The notes below the pieces were generated by a model. The model had not been told where the DNA came from. It saw nothing but the letters and a program-made list of their open reading frames with translations, and made no database searches. From an uncultured Collinsella sp. (GTDB lineage: Bacteria > Actinomycetota > Coriobacteriia > Coriobacteriales > Coriobacteriaceae), in NCBI GenBank assembly GCA_900765115.1, contig CAAFQK010000082.1, positions 1-64,000 of the forward strand: a stretch of 64,000 nt of DNA, written 5' to 3'. The position numbers and the translations under genes were made by a program. Positions 17,215 through 25,512 of the stretch are shown piece by piece; positions within the stretch are counted from its first letter, which is position 1; the number at the start of each line of letters is the position of its first letter.

Positions 17215-17251
17215 AAAGGCCTCAGCTCGCACCAAACGAGCCGAGGCCTTT
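17215..17251 (+). terminator. terminator of the ECF operon
   Basis: AAAGGCCTCAGCTCG pairs with CGAGCCGAGGCCTTT. The stem ends in TTT ACTG. It may serve both strands, since the racemase gene converges from the right. A smaller hairpin ACCTGTC/GACAGGT lies at 17284-17304. Confidence 0.8.
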
Positions 17252-17310
17252 ACTGTTTCACCAGATAAAACCTGCCAAAATTAACCTGTCCCTTTTTGAC
17301 AGGTCGAAAG

Positions 17311-18057
17311 CTAGAGGCGGTAGGGGGCGCCGCTGCGGATGATGGATTCGCGCACCAGGACATCCATGGCGTCGAGGGTGATCTCGGGCATCTCTCGGTA
17401 CTTCTGTAGCACCGAGAGCTCGGTGCAGGCCAGAATGACGCGGTCGCAGCCGCTACGGGCGAACTCCCACATCACGCGGTCGAACTTATCCATATCGGGC
17501 TCACGTCCGGCCTTCACATCATCGTAGATAAGCGACATCACATCGTTCTGACGTTTCTCGCTGGGATAGACGACCTCAACACCCGCAGCCTTACATTCGC
17601 GGCCGTAGACGCCCGCGCCCACGGTTCCGTCGGTGCCCATGATGCCAATCTTGTGCACCGGCTCGGCCGGCATACTCAGGTTGGGGTCGAACTCGCACTC
17701 CCCCATCACCGCACCAGCCAGAGCATAGCGCACCGACTCACGCGGCATATGGATAATCGGCACCTTCGTAAACGACTGGATCTGGTCATAGAAGTAGTGT
17801 GACGTGTTGCAGGGAATGGCAATGTGTGCACAGCCCAGCGACTCGAGTGCCTGGGCGCACTCTTTCATGGTCGCCAGCAGCTTAGCATGCTCGCCGGTCT
17901 TAATGGCCAACGTGCGGTCGGGCATGGTCGACTTGGAGAGTACCACCATGTCGATATGTTCCTGATCGCAGGCAGCAGCCGTATGACGCACCACCTGGTC
18001 GTAGTAATACGACGTGGCCTCGGCGCCCATGCCGCCGATAACTCCCAGCTTTTCCAT
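17311..18057 (-). CDS. aspartate/glutamate racemase family protein (predicted aspartate racemase)
   Basis: This 248-residue cytosolic protein starts MEKLGVIGGMGAEATSYYYD. It has the two catalytic Cys motifs of PLP-independent racemases, AIPCNTSH (Cys83) and ILACTELS (~195). It interconverts L- and D-aspartate (or glutamate) by two-base chemistry. The ATG at 18057 is chosen because AAGGAGG lies 5 bases before it. It lies 84 bases downstream of a D-aspartate ligase on the same strand, which argues that it supplies D-Asp for the cell wall. Confidence 0.88.
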   Translation of the reverse strand: MEKLGVIGGMGAEATSYYYDQVVRHTAAACDQEHIDMVVLSKSTMPDRTLAIKTGEHAKLLATMKECAQALESLGCAHIAIPCNTSHYFYDQIQSFTKVPIIHMPRESVRYALAGAVMGECEFDPNLSMPAEPVHKIGIMGTDGTVGAGVYGRECKAAGVEVVYPSEKRQNDVMSLIYDDVKAGREPDMDKFDRVMWEFARSGCDRVILACTELSVLQKYREMPEITLDAMDVLVRESIIRSGAPYRL

Positions 18058-18141
18058 CGCCGCCTCCTTGGTGACGCTTGCGCAATTGCGCGTATCATAC
18101 CCGCGCCCGCCCGATGTAAACCGGACGGGCGCCGCACTCAT

Positions 18142-19398
18142 CTACTTGTAATACGTCTTGAACAGCTTAAAGTGGCGCAGTTTGGTGTGCCACATGCGCA
18201 GCCAGCGGTTAAAGACAAAGTCACCCTTCATAAACGAAGGGTCGGCACCCTTGCCTTCCTTGTCCAGGCGATGCACCTTAGCGCGCAGTTCGGAATCCTT
18301 GACGTACTTGTCGACGACGCCCATGGGGACGACCATCCACAGTGCCTCGTCCTGTGCCGTCACAAACTCCGGCTCAAACGGGCGGTTGAACACATACTCG
18401 TCCACCACATACTTGGCAACGTTAAAGCCGCTGTTGGTGACGTAGTAGTTGCTGCGACCCTGGCGCGTGTTGAAATCGAAGAACTTAAACGAGCCGTCGC
18501 GCTCGTCGTACTTAACGTCAAAGTTGGAATAGCCCACAAAGTGAAGGTCCTCGAGCAGCTTGCGCACGCCGCCCATGAGCTCGTCGTTGGGCTCGGTAAT
18601 GATACAGGCATGGTTGCCAACGCCATGGGGCTGATGCTCCTCGAGCAGCACATGGCCCAGGCACATCATGCGCACCTTGCCGTTGCGGTCGGAATAGCTG
18701 GTGAGCACGCGCATGTACTCGTCGTTGCCGGGCACGCGATCCTGCAAGATCAGGTCGTCGGTGTAGCCGCTGGCATACGAGTCGCGAATGACCTGTTCCA
18801 GCTCGGCACGGTCGGCAATCTCATAGGCCTTTTTCTGGCCCTCGAACTCGTGCTGCCACCACATGATGCCGTCAGAAGGCTTCAGAATCATCGGGTAAGG
18901 AAAATCGATCTGGTCGAGCACTTCGGCAGGCGCCTCACCCTGGGCATTGAGCATCGCCTTGGTAAAGGTAAACGTGTGCGGATAGGGCACGCCATGCTTC
19001 TCGCACAGCTCGTAGAAGATCTCCTTCTTCTGGCACTGCTCGAGCATGCTATAGGGAGCGTAAGGCGCGACGATGTTATCCGCCAACTCATGGGCATCCT
19101 TGGCCTGAGCCACGAGGGCAACATAGTTGTCGCCACAGCCCACAAGGACAATCGTCTTGTCGGCATGCGCTTGGGCAATGCCGTTGACGGTTTTGAGCAT
19201 CACGGGCATGGTGTCGATATCCACGTTGGGCGTGTAGTCGATAATCTGGCTGCGGTACGCGGGACCCGTCTGATACTTGCCAAAGACCAGACTCTTGACC
19301 TGGTACTCCTCGTAGAAGGCGCGCGCCACCGAATAGGCGTTGATGTCGCCACCGAGCAGCACGGGAATGAACTCACGCTCTGTAAATTGCAATGCCAT
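18142..19398 (-). CDS. ATP-grasp D-aspartate ligase (peptidoglycan cross-bridge)
   Basis: This 418-residue ATP-grasp enzyme resembles, from memory, the Enterococcus faecium D-aspartate ligase Aslfm along its length: FIPVLLGGDINAYSVARAF at the N-terminus, GVPYPHTFTFTKAML, VRMMCLGHVLLEE, and KYDERDGSFKFFDFNTRQGR as the metal-binding ATP-grasp end. Such enzymes join D-Asp to the Lys or Orn side chain of the UDP-linked precursor before cross-linking. The racemase that can make D-Asp follows. Related ATP-grasp carboxylate-amine ligases with other substrates cannot be fully excluded. AGGAAG precedes the ATG. Confidence 0.86.
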   Translation of the reverse strand: MALQFTEREFIPVLLGGDINAYSVARAFYEEYQVKSLVFGKYQTGPAYRSQIIDYTPNVDIDTMPVMLKTVNGIAQAHADKTIVLVGCGDNYVALVAQAKDAHELADNIVAPYAPYSMLEQCQKKEIFYELCEKHGVPYPHTFTFTKAMLNAQGEAPAEVLDQIDFPYPMILKPSDGIMWWQHEFEGQKKAYEIADRAELEQVIRDSYASGYTDDLILQDRVPGNDEYMRVLTSYSDRNGKVRMMCLGHVLLEEHQPHGVGNHACIITEPNDELMGGVRKLLEDLHFVGYSNFDVKYDERDGSFKFFDFNTRQGRSNYYVTNSGFNVAKYVVDEYVFNRPFEPEFVTAQDEALWMVVPMGVVDKYVKDSELRAKVHRLDKEGKGADPSFMKGDFVFNRWLRMWHTKLRHFKLFKTYYK

Positions 19399-19632
19399 GG
19401 AAACTTCCTATCATGAACTGCCCACACAACGGGCGGTCTTTGCGCAACTGATTTATTCTAGCGTGCCAAGCCGCCGGCGCCCAAAGCTCCACCGTATCTA
19501 TGGCAATCGACGTAATCGTCCAGCACGAAGGCCAGCACGAAGACGGCGCTCACCGTTGTATGACAACGGGCAATGAACCTACCATTGTTGTAGGATTCAG
19601 TGTATTGACATCCTCGAGCGAAAGGCGCGCAC

Positions 19633-20265
19633 GTGCCCCAAGACCATCCGACCGATAATCCCATCCTCAATGCCGCGAGGCGCGAGCTGGCGAAACGTGC
19701 GAAAGCGACCGCTCCCCTGTGCACGGCAAACGACGCCTACAACGGACCCGCCCACATCGTCTCGATCAACACGTCGGTACACAAGGGCACTCGCAAGTCG
19801 CCCGTCGCCGATGGACGCGACACCGTTATAGAGCAATTTGGCCTCGCCACCGATGCGCACGCCGGACATTGGCACCGTCAGGTTTCCTTTTTAGCCGCGG
19901 AGTCCATCCAGACGGCGCAGGCACGCGGGCTCGACGTACACGAGGGTGACTTTGGGGAGAACTTCACAACCCGGGGCATCAACCTGCTCTCGCTCCCTTT
20001 GGGCACACAGCTCAAGCTTGGAAGCGACGTGCTCGTCGAAATCAGCCAAATCGGCAAGGTCTGCCACACCCGTTGTGCCATCTACTATCTCGCCGGCGAC
20101 TGCATCTTTCCCCACGAGGGCGTTTTCGGCGTGGTACTAAAGGGCGGAGAGGTCAACGCCGGTGACGAAATCCAGGTAGTCAAGCTCGGCGACGGCACCT
20201 GTTCGTTCACCCCCGCCGAGGCCCTCGAAGAGATTGAGCAGGCTCGCCAGAAGGGCACGCTGTAG
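19633..20265 (+). CDS. MOSC domain protein
   Basis: This 210-residue protein of the MOSC fold has a start segment HIVSINTSVHKGTRKSPV. The centre reads EGDFGENFTTRGINLLSLPLG, and the sulfur-carrier Cys region KVCHTRCAIYYLAGDCIF carries three Cys residues. Small bacterial MOSC proteins are linked to molybdenum cofactor or metal-sulfur chemistry, and the exact reaction here is not known. The start is GTG with AAAGGCG upstream. It is divergent from the D-aspartate ligase. No molybdopterin genes are in the window. Confidence 0.85.
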   Translation: MPQDHPTDNPILNAARRELAKRAKATAPLCTANDAYNGPAHIVSINTSVHKGTRKSPVADGRDTVIEQFGLATDAHAGHWHRQVSFLAAESIQTAQARGLDVHEGDFGENFTTRGINLLSLPLGTQLKLGSDVLVEISQIGKVCHTRCAIYYLAGDCIFPHEGVFGVVLKGGEVNAGDEIQVVKLGDGTCSFTPAEALEEIEQARQKGTL

Positions 20266-20333
20266 TTATAAAACCCCACGTTGAGATGGCTTTTACAGCC
20301 CAAAACTCCTCTCAAACAGAGCTCTGTAACGTT

Positions 20334-20438
20334 AAAGTTGAACTCTATGGTTTCTCAACAATTCATCATAACTGCAGGTCAAAGCCAAAGCCTCAAGTTC
20401 AACTTGACCCTTTGGAACCTTTAAGGTTCAAGTTGAGG
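20334..20438. promoter_or_regulatory. cluster of related inverted repeats upstream of the wall hydrolase
   Basis: Three copies of an AAGTTGA-centred site occur: AAAGTTGAAC (20334-20343), the palindrome TCAAGTTCAACTTGA (20393-20407) and GGTTCAAGTTGAGG (20425-20438). A separate palindrome GAACCTTTAAGGTTC (20415-20429) overlaps the last. They fill the 230-base gap before the coiled-coil hydrolase and look like multiple sites for one regulator. The block is AT-richer than its surroundings. Confidence 0.5.
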
Positions 20439-20499
20439 TCGAAAGCAGTAGTAGAATACCGTTCGAACCATAACCTACGATTGATTGCAGAGGGACTGG

Positions 20500-21633
20500 A
20501 TGCAGCATTCGAATCATCGCACCGCAGCGTTCATTGCGTCGAAGCCGGCTCGTATCATCACGAGCGCCGTGCTCGCCGTTGCGCTGACGGCCACGCCGAT
20601 GCTCTCCCCCGTTGCGGCGTATGCCGCCTCGCAGGCAACGCAGGACCAGCTTTCCGCAGCCCAGCAGAAGATCGAAGCCGCCACGAGCGCCTACAACGAC
20701 GCCCGCACCAAACTCGATGACCTGCAAAAGCAGATTGACTCCAATGAGGCAAGCATCGAGGAAATCGAGGCCAAGCTTCCCGAGCAGCAGGCCAAGGCAA
20801 GCTCCGCCATGCGCGATCTGTACAAGTATCAGAAGGGCACCAATCCCATCGTGAGCTTCCTGGTCAACGCACAGAGCCTGGGTGAGTTCATCACGACCTG
20901 CAAATACACCAACCAGATCACGAGCTCGAGCGTCGACGAGATCGAACAGCTCAATAACATGCAAACCGAACTCGAGCAGAACAAGGCTGAGCTCCAGCAG
21001 GCCAAGTCTCAGCTTGAGGCAGAGCAGAAAAACGCCGAGGATGCGCTGGCACAGGCCCAGCAGCTCCGCAGCGAGGCACAGGCAAAAGCCGAGCAGGAAA
21101 ATGCCGCCGAGCTTGCCAAGCTTGAGGCCGATAAGGCCGCTGCCGCCGAGAAGCTCTCGGGCGAGGGCGTAAGCGGCAGCAATTCCAGCAGTCAGGCCAC
21201 CAACACCAACACCACCATCGACACCACGGTGAACAACGCCAATACCGGTAGCTCCGATTACGATTCGTTCATTAATGAGTGGACGAGCCGCATCGACAAT
21301 TATCTCGCCGGCTCCCCCATGGCAGGCCAGGGCTATAACTTTGCCGTCGCCGCTTGGAATACCGGTGTCGACCCCCGTTGGTCCCCCGCCATCGCCTGCA
21401 TCGAGAGCACCAAGGGTGCTTATTGCGCCAATTCTTACAACGCCTGGGGCTGGAGTGCCCGTGGCGGCGGTTGGCGCAGCTTTGGCAGCTGGAGCGAGGG
21501 CATCTCCGCTCACGTTGCCTATCTGGGCGCCAACTACGGCTCCACCCTTACCCCGGCAGCAGCCAAAAAGTACTGCCCGCCCACATGGCAGGACTGGTAC
21601 AACAAGGTCGCCGCTCAGATGAACCGCATCTAA
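20500..21633 (+). CDS. secreted coiled-coil protein with lysozyme-like C-terminal domain (PcsB-like layout)
   Basis: This 377-residue exported protein has a signal peptide (ARIITSAVLAVALTATPML, cleavage near AYA-AS at 43). A long heptad-rich coiled coil from about 45 to 230 resembles the PcsB N-domain (YNDARTKLDDLQKQIDSNEA). A Ser/Thr/Asn linker is followed by a C-terminal domain from about 270 (FAVAAWNTGVDPRWSPAIAC, then IESTKG and NSYNAWGW). The last part looks like a lysozyme/transglycosylase-type fold with a candidate Glu in CIESTKG. It probably acts in wall turnover at division. The ATG at 20500 with AGAGGGA is preferred over a TTG at 20485. Confidence 0.82.
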   Translation: MQHSNHRTAAFIASKPARIITSAVLAVALTATPMLSPVAAYAASQATQDQLSAAQQKIEAATSAYNDARTKLDDLQKQIDSNEASIEEIEAKLPEQQAKASSAMRDLYKYQKGTNPIVSFLVNAQSLGEFITTCKYTNQITSSSVDEIEQLNNMQTELEQNKAELQQAKSQLEAEQKNAEDALAQAQQLRSEAQAKAEQENAAELAKLEADKAAAAEKLSGEGVSGSNSSSQATNTNTTIDTTVNNANTGSSDYDSFINEWTSRIDNYLAGSPMAGQGYNFAVAAWNTGVDPRWSPAIACIESTKGAYCANSYNAWGWSARGGGWRSFGSWSEGISAHVAYLGANYGSTLTPAAAKKYCPPTWQDWYNKVAAQMNRI

Positions 21634-21642
21634 GCGCAACTG

Positions 21643-21670
21643 TAAAGGGCCCCGACGGGCCCTTTTCTTT
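21643..21670 (+). terminator. terminator after the wall hydrolase
   Basis: AAAGGGCCC pairs with GGGCCCTTTT across a four-base loop, followed by CTTTT. Confidence 0.88.
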
Positions 21671-21675
21671 TAGGC

Positions 21676-22808
21676 AGTGGAGGTGTCAACGACACCGGTC
21701 GCATTGGCAACCGCAACTTTGCACGAGCAAGCTCGGCCGCCGCACACCCTTCATTCTGGGCGGCTCGGCGGTAGCTGTACTCTCAGTTCCGCTCGTCGCA
21801 ATCGCCAACAACATGCACAGCCTTCCCGTGCTCATCGGCGCGATTATCCTCACGCTCTTGGCAATTTGTGCCTATCGCACCATGACGGTGGCCGTCGTGG
21901 CCGACATTACGCCCCGCCCGCTGCGAACCAAGGCGGATTCGATCGAAAAGATCGTCGGCTATGCGGGAACGGGATTGATGCTCGTCGCCATCTCGGTCAT
22001 GGTGCCCAAGGTTGAACAACCCGATTACCTGCCGCTGTTTATCCTGCAGGCTGGATTTATCCTTGTTTCGGCCCTAGTCTATGGCCTCTTTGTCTGCGAG
22101 CCCGCTTTGGTCAAAAAGATGCGCGAGAAGTCGCTGGCCATGGGCATCGACGAGGACCAAATCGACAAGGATGACTCCCCCGAGGCCGGCGGCAAGGAGC
22201 GCGTTGCCGACGCGGGCATACGTCGCTCCATCATCATGTTGCTCGCCGCAACGTTTTTCTACTACATGAGCTACAACGCCATGGCCACCAACATCAGCCG
22301 TTACGCCGACATGTTCTACGGCATGGAAGGCGGCTCCTACGCCATCATCAATATCGTTACGATCGTGGGTGCGCTCCTGAGCTACGTGCCCCTCGCGAAC
22401 CTCTCGCTCAAGATCGGCCGTAAAAAGGTCGCGCTGGGAACCTCTGTCATCATGGTGCTGTGCCCAGCACTCCTTTGGCTGGCCCCCGGCTTCTCGCCTG
22501 TTCTGTACGGTGTCTTTTTACTGATGGGCGTCGCTCTGGGCGGTGTGGATCTGTGCGTCTACACGATGATCCTTGAGTGCTGCAGCTCCAAAAGCGTAGG
22601 CCGCTACTCCGGCTACTACTACACTGTGAGCATGGCAGCTCAGGTGGCGACGCCGATTCTCTCGGGTATCGTTATGGACGTGGCGCCGGCGATGCTTTTT
22701 GCCTACATCACGGCGATGGGCCTGCTTATGGCCGTATGCGTTGCTGCCGCCAAACACGGTGACGCAATCTTAATCGACGAGGTCGCTCGCCGCGAAGCAG
22801 CCGAGTAA
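21676..22808 (+). pseudogene. N-terminally truncated, frameshifted MFS transporter
   Basis: From about 21740 the frame encodes the last two thirds of an MFS carrier of the SLC45/GPH-like type (RRTPFILGGSAVAVLSVPLV to AAKHGDAILIDEVA), with nine or so membrane segments. Just upstream the homologous sequence VNDTGRIGNRNFARAS, typical of the loop before GRRTPFI, is in a different frame, so a shift lies near 21725-21740. The first two or more helices and any start are missing; the homology begins right after the previous gene's terminator. It is therefore a remnant, unless an internal ATG makes a shorter product. Confidence 0.8.
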
Positions 22809-22834
22809 GCGCCTGGATTGTCCATCGAGCGCGA

Positions 22835-22877
22835 AAGGATGCCGGATAGGTACAGCGCCTATCCGGCATCCTTTTCC
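22835..22877 (+). terminator. strong terminator after the MFS remnant
   Basis: AAGGATGCCGGATAGG pairs perfectly with CCTATCCGGCATCCTT over 16 bp and is followed by TTCCC. Confidence 0.9.
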
Positions 22878-22897
22878 CTCGAAAGCCTAGCCCAAGC

Positions 22898-23221
22898 TTA
22901 ACCAACCGTGACAGATTCCCCGGTAAAGGCACTGATCATCAACAGGACAAAGAACGCAAGGTAGCTTATGCTCAGCAGATAGGCGATAACCAAAAAGACA
23001 ATCCATCCCACATTGGTCTTGCCGTCGGCGCGGCGTTGTTCGCGACAACGATAGAGCCAGATCGTCACGCCAATGGCGACAATCAGCAACACGAGCGCCG
23101 CCGCAGCCAAACCGGCAAGTGCAAACATCATGCCAATGCTCAGCACAACAACCGGGAGCAGTAACAAACCGCACCCGCAACCACCCGGACTATATACGGC
23201 AGATTGTCGACGTCGCCTCAT
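22898..23221 (-). CDS. small membrane protein of unknown function
   Basis: This 107-residue protein begins with a basic, Gly/Cys-rich N-terminus (MRRRRQSAVYSPGGCGCG) and is followed by three hydrophobic segments: LLLLPVVVLSIGMMF, LAAAALVLLIVAIGVTIWLY and WIVFLVIAYLLSISYLAFFV. The ATG at 23221 has GGAG just upstream; longer in-frame extensions lack a ribosome binding site. It is downstream of HigA on the same strand, 28 bases apart, and could be cotranscribed. No family recognised. Confidence 0.65.
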   Translation of the reverse strand: MRRRRQSAVYSPGGCGCGLLLLPVVVLSIGMMFALAGLAAAALVLLIVAIGVTIWLYRCREQRRADGKTNVGWIVFLVIAYLLSISYLAFFVLLMISAFTGESVTVG

Positions 23222-23249
23222 CGTCACTCCATTTTCAGCGTCTTTGGCT

Positions 23250-23591
23250 CTACAATGCGATGGCCTGCTGGACAGGAACAATCTTGTCGAGCTCAGGTTT
23301 AATCCGCCTTTTCTCGGCCTCGAGATCAAACGCCATCTGGGCGCGCAGCCAATAACCATCCGTCAGGCCAAAGTAACGGCAAAGACGAAGGTCCGTGTCA
23401 GCCGTCACACGGCGTCTTCCCAAGACAATCTGCCCGATGCGCTGAGCCGGAATCCCGGTCTCCTTTGCAAGGCGATATTGAGAAATACCCATAGGAATAA
23501 GAAATTCCTCTTTGAGAAGCTCGCCAGGAGTCACCGGTGACAGCAAATCAGTCGCAGCCTCTTCATTTGTGGTAATCGACGATTTCGACAT
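23250..23591 (-). CDS. higA: HigA-type antitoxin, HTH DNA-binding
   Basis: This 113-residue XRE-type protein has the HigA pattern: TPGELLKEEFLIPMGISQYR, then LAKETGIPAQRIGQIVLGRR and LRLCRYFGLTDGYWLRAQ. It should neutralise the HigB nuclease and repress the operon through its helix-turn-helix. The ATG at 23591 overlaps the end of higB by 29 bases, so the order is toxin first, as is usual for hig systems. Confidence 0.92.
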   Translation of the reverse strand: MSKSSITTNEEAATDLLSPVTPGELLKEEFLIPMGISQYRLAKETGIPAQRIGQIVLGRRRVTADTDLRLCRYFGLTDGYWLRAQMAFDLEAEKRRIKPELDKIVPVQQAIAL

Positions 23592-23844
23592 TCCAAGCCA
23601 TCCCCTGTCTCCACTCAAAGCAGACCCGGTAGCGTTCGTTGACGCGAATACTGTATTGACCGGCACGATCGCCCTTCAACGCTTCCAGGCGGTTGCCCGG
23701 TGGAACGCGAAGATCATCAAGCGAAGCACAAACCTGCAGTTGGCGAATCTTCCTCAACGCAACACGCTCAAAGGGCACGAACTTCCTGGCCCGCACACCC
23801 ATGGCAAAGCGTTCGGTATCCTGATCTTTATACGATGCAATCAT
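23563..23844 (-). CDS. higB: HigB-type toxin (RelE superfamily mRNA interferase)
   Basis: This 93-residue protein has the compact RelE-fold signature of HigB: RKIRQLQVCASLDDLRVPPG, then NRLEALKGDRAGQYSIRVNE, RYRVCFEWRQG and the terminal VEIVDYHK. HigB cuts mRNA on the ribosome. The conserved basic residues and the closing DYH are present, so it looks active. higA overlaps its end. Confidence 0.92.
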   Translation of the reverse strand: MIASYKDQDTERFAMGVRARKFVPFERVALRKIRQLQVCASLDDLRVPPGNRLEALKGDRAGQYSIRVNERYRVCFEWRQGMAWNVEIVDYHK

Positions 23845-23863
23845 AGTATCGCCTTACGTTAGT

Positions 23864-23931
23864 AACGTCAAACGTTTCTATAGACTTACATCTCTATTAT
23901 ATCGTACATTTGTTCGTGTTTTCTAGAACAA
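23864..23931 (-). promoter_or_regulatory. higBA promoter region with two inverted repeats
   Basis: On the minus strand a TATAAT box lies at 23896-23901. It is flanked by AACGT/ACGTT (23864-23876) on the gene side and TTGTTC/GAACAA (23910-23931) on the upstream side. Either pair could be the HigA operator. No clear -35 box is visible. Confidence 0.5.
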
Positions 23932-23946
23932 ATAGTCCTTCACGCC

Positions 23947-25134
23947 TTAGTCAAGCAAAAGCAATCGTTTGTAGACATCGAGGCCTTTGAGCAGGATTTG
24001 CTCGTCAAAGAGCATGGTATCAGTATGCAGGGCACTCGTGGCATAGGCGGGGCAGCCCTCGGCGTCACTCGGATTGTCTTGGCCCTCCGGCACGCCCGTG
24101 CCCAACAGGAAGAACACGCCCGGCAGATGACGCTGATAGAACGCGAAGTCCTCGGCAATCAACAGCGGCTCGTCCACCAGCTGCAGCTCGGGCAAGGCCG
24201 GCGCAATACGGGCGAACAGCTCGGGATCGTTATCAACCGGCGGATAGCCCTCGGCAAAATCGAGATCGTACGTGCAGCCCGTTGCGGTGCATGCCTCGTC
24301 AAGCACACGGCGCACGCCCTCGCGCGCGCGGTCGAACATATCGTCCGTAAACACGCGCAGGCTACCGGCGACATGGGCCTCCCCCGCCACCGCGTTGCAG
24401 ACGGTGCCTGCCTGCAGCAGACCAAACTTGCCGATGCAGGGCTCGTCGGCACCTAGCTCGTCCATCAGCTCGCGCTCGGCAACCAAGAACTTGGCCGCCG
24501 CCAGTGCGGCATCGTGCGATTCCTCGACCGGAGCGCCATAGGTCTTGGCGATATGGATACTCGCGCCATGGATATGAATGTGCGTCTCGCTCGAGCGCGC
24601 CAGCAGCGGACCGGAACAGCTCGCCAACGTGCCGGCGGGCAGATCGGGCCACACATGGAAGCCGAAGATGCGATCGGCCCCGTAACGCTCAAACACGCCG
24701 CTCTCGCATACCGTCTTAGCGCCACCGGTCGTCTCCTCGGCCGGCTGGAACACAAAGAGCACGTTACGCTTGATGGCGCCCGGCTGCTCACGAATCGTAC
24801 GGTCGACAAAAGTCGCCGCCGCGAGCGCCATGGCCATGTGGCCGTCGTGACCGCACGCATGCATCTTGCCGAGCTGCGTCGAGGAGAAGGCCACGCCCGT
24901 TGCTTCCACGATGGGCAGGGCGTCCATATCGGCGCGAATCGCCGTGGCGTGCGTAGCGCCCACACCGGCATCGAAGAAGGCACAGACGCAGCTCGGACAC
25001 GGATGGGTCACCTCGCAGGCAAGCGGAGCGAGCGCGCCCTCGATATAGGCGATAGTCTGCGGAAGATCGAAATCGAGCTCCGGAATGCGATGCAGGTCGC
25101 GACGATAACGACGGAGTTCTTGGAGCTCGGTCAT
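23947..25134 (-). CDS. M20 family amidohydrolase (possible N-acetyl-diaminopimelate deacetylase)
   Basis: This 395-residue metallohydrolase of the M20D group has the metal motif HACGHDGHMAMALA, PAEETTGGAKTVCESG with the catalytic Glu, and a late LLIAEDFAFYQRHLPGVFFL with the final ligand region. This group includes N-acyl amino acid amidohydrolases and N-acetyl-L,L-diaminopimelate deacetylase. It is divergent from the lysine-riboswitch-controlled lysA-dapA-dapB-dapD operon, whose DapD looks like the acetyl-transferring type. A role in that pathway is plausible but inferred. The ATG at 25134 has AAAGGA upstream. Confidence 0.85.
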   Translation of the reverse strand: MTELQELRRYRRDLHRIPELDFDLPQTIAYIEGALAPLACEVTHPCPSCVCAFFDAGVGATHATAIRADMDALPIVEATGVAFSSTQLGKMHACGHDGHMAMALAAATFVDRTIREQPGAIKRNVLFVFQPAEETTGGAKTVCESGVFERYGADRIFGFHVWPDLPAGTLASCSGPLLARSSETHIHIHGASIHIAKTYGAPVEESHDAALAAAKFLVAERELMDELGADEPCIGKFGLLQAGTVCNAVAGEAHVAGSLRVFTDDMFDRAREGVRRVLDEACTATGCTYDLDFAEGYPPVDNDPELFARIAPALPELQLVDEPLLIAEDFAFYQRHLPGVFFLLGTGVPEGQDNPSDAEGCPAYATSALHTDTMLFDEQILLKGLDVYKRLLLLD

Positions 25135-25284
25135 GAGGATTCCTTTCATGGGACAACTCAGTTGCCACTTATTGTGACGCAGGATTGTGGCGCCCTTGTT
25201 TCTAGCATGAAGCTGCATTTTTTAAACGTTATATACGAATACTCTTGTTTGGTAAAGTGCAACGTGGTAGGGTCTTTACCACTT

Positions 25285-25441
25285 GATAGAGGCGCGGGCA
25301 CGAAGATCCGCGGGCGAGTCGGCAGACTTTGACCCCGCGGGGAGGCGAAACCCGCCGAACTGGGTTTTTCGGGCACGAACAGCCTGGTGGGCCTGCGGGA
25401 AACACCCGCAGGACTGTCTGCAGCAATGCGGGAGCGCTATC
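25285..25441 (+). ncRNA. lysine riboswitch (L-box)
   Basis: The stretch has the L-box blocks in order: GATAGAGGCGCG at the start, GACCCCGCGGGGAGGCGAAA, CCGCCGAACTGGG, AGGACTGTCTGCAGCA and GGGAGCGCTATC at the end, with GATAG/CTATC closing the P1 stem. It precedes lysA-dapA. The 3' strand of P1 (CGCTATCCGGAC, 25435-25446) is also complementary to GTCTGGATAGCG (25488-25499) near the start codon, so it can switch partners. No U-rich terminator is visible, which suggests control of translation. Confidence 0.9.
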
Positions 25442-25512
25442 CGGACATTGGGTCCACGCTATGCGGATTCGATGCGCCGATGGCGCCGTCTGGATAGCGA
25501 GGTTTACGGGAC

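Noticed and set aside
17824..19416. 530-codon frame on the plus strand over the racemase and ligase genes
   Set aside because: It is antisense to two well-supported enzymes, lacks domain similarity and has no ribosome binding site.
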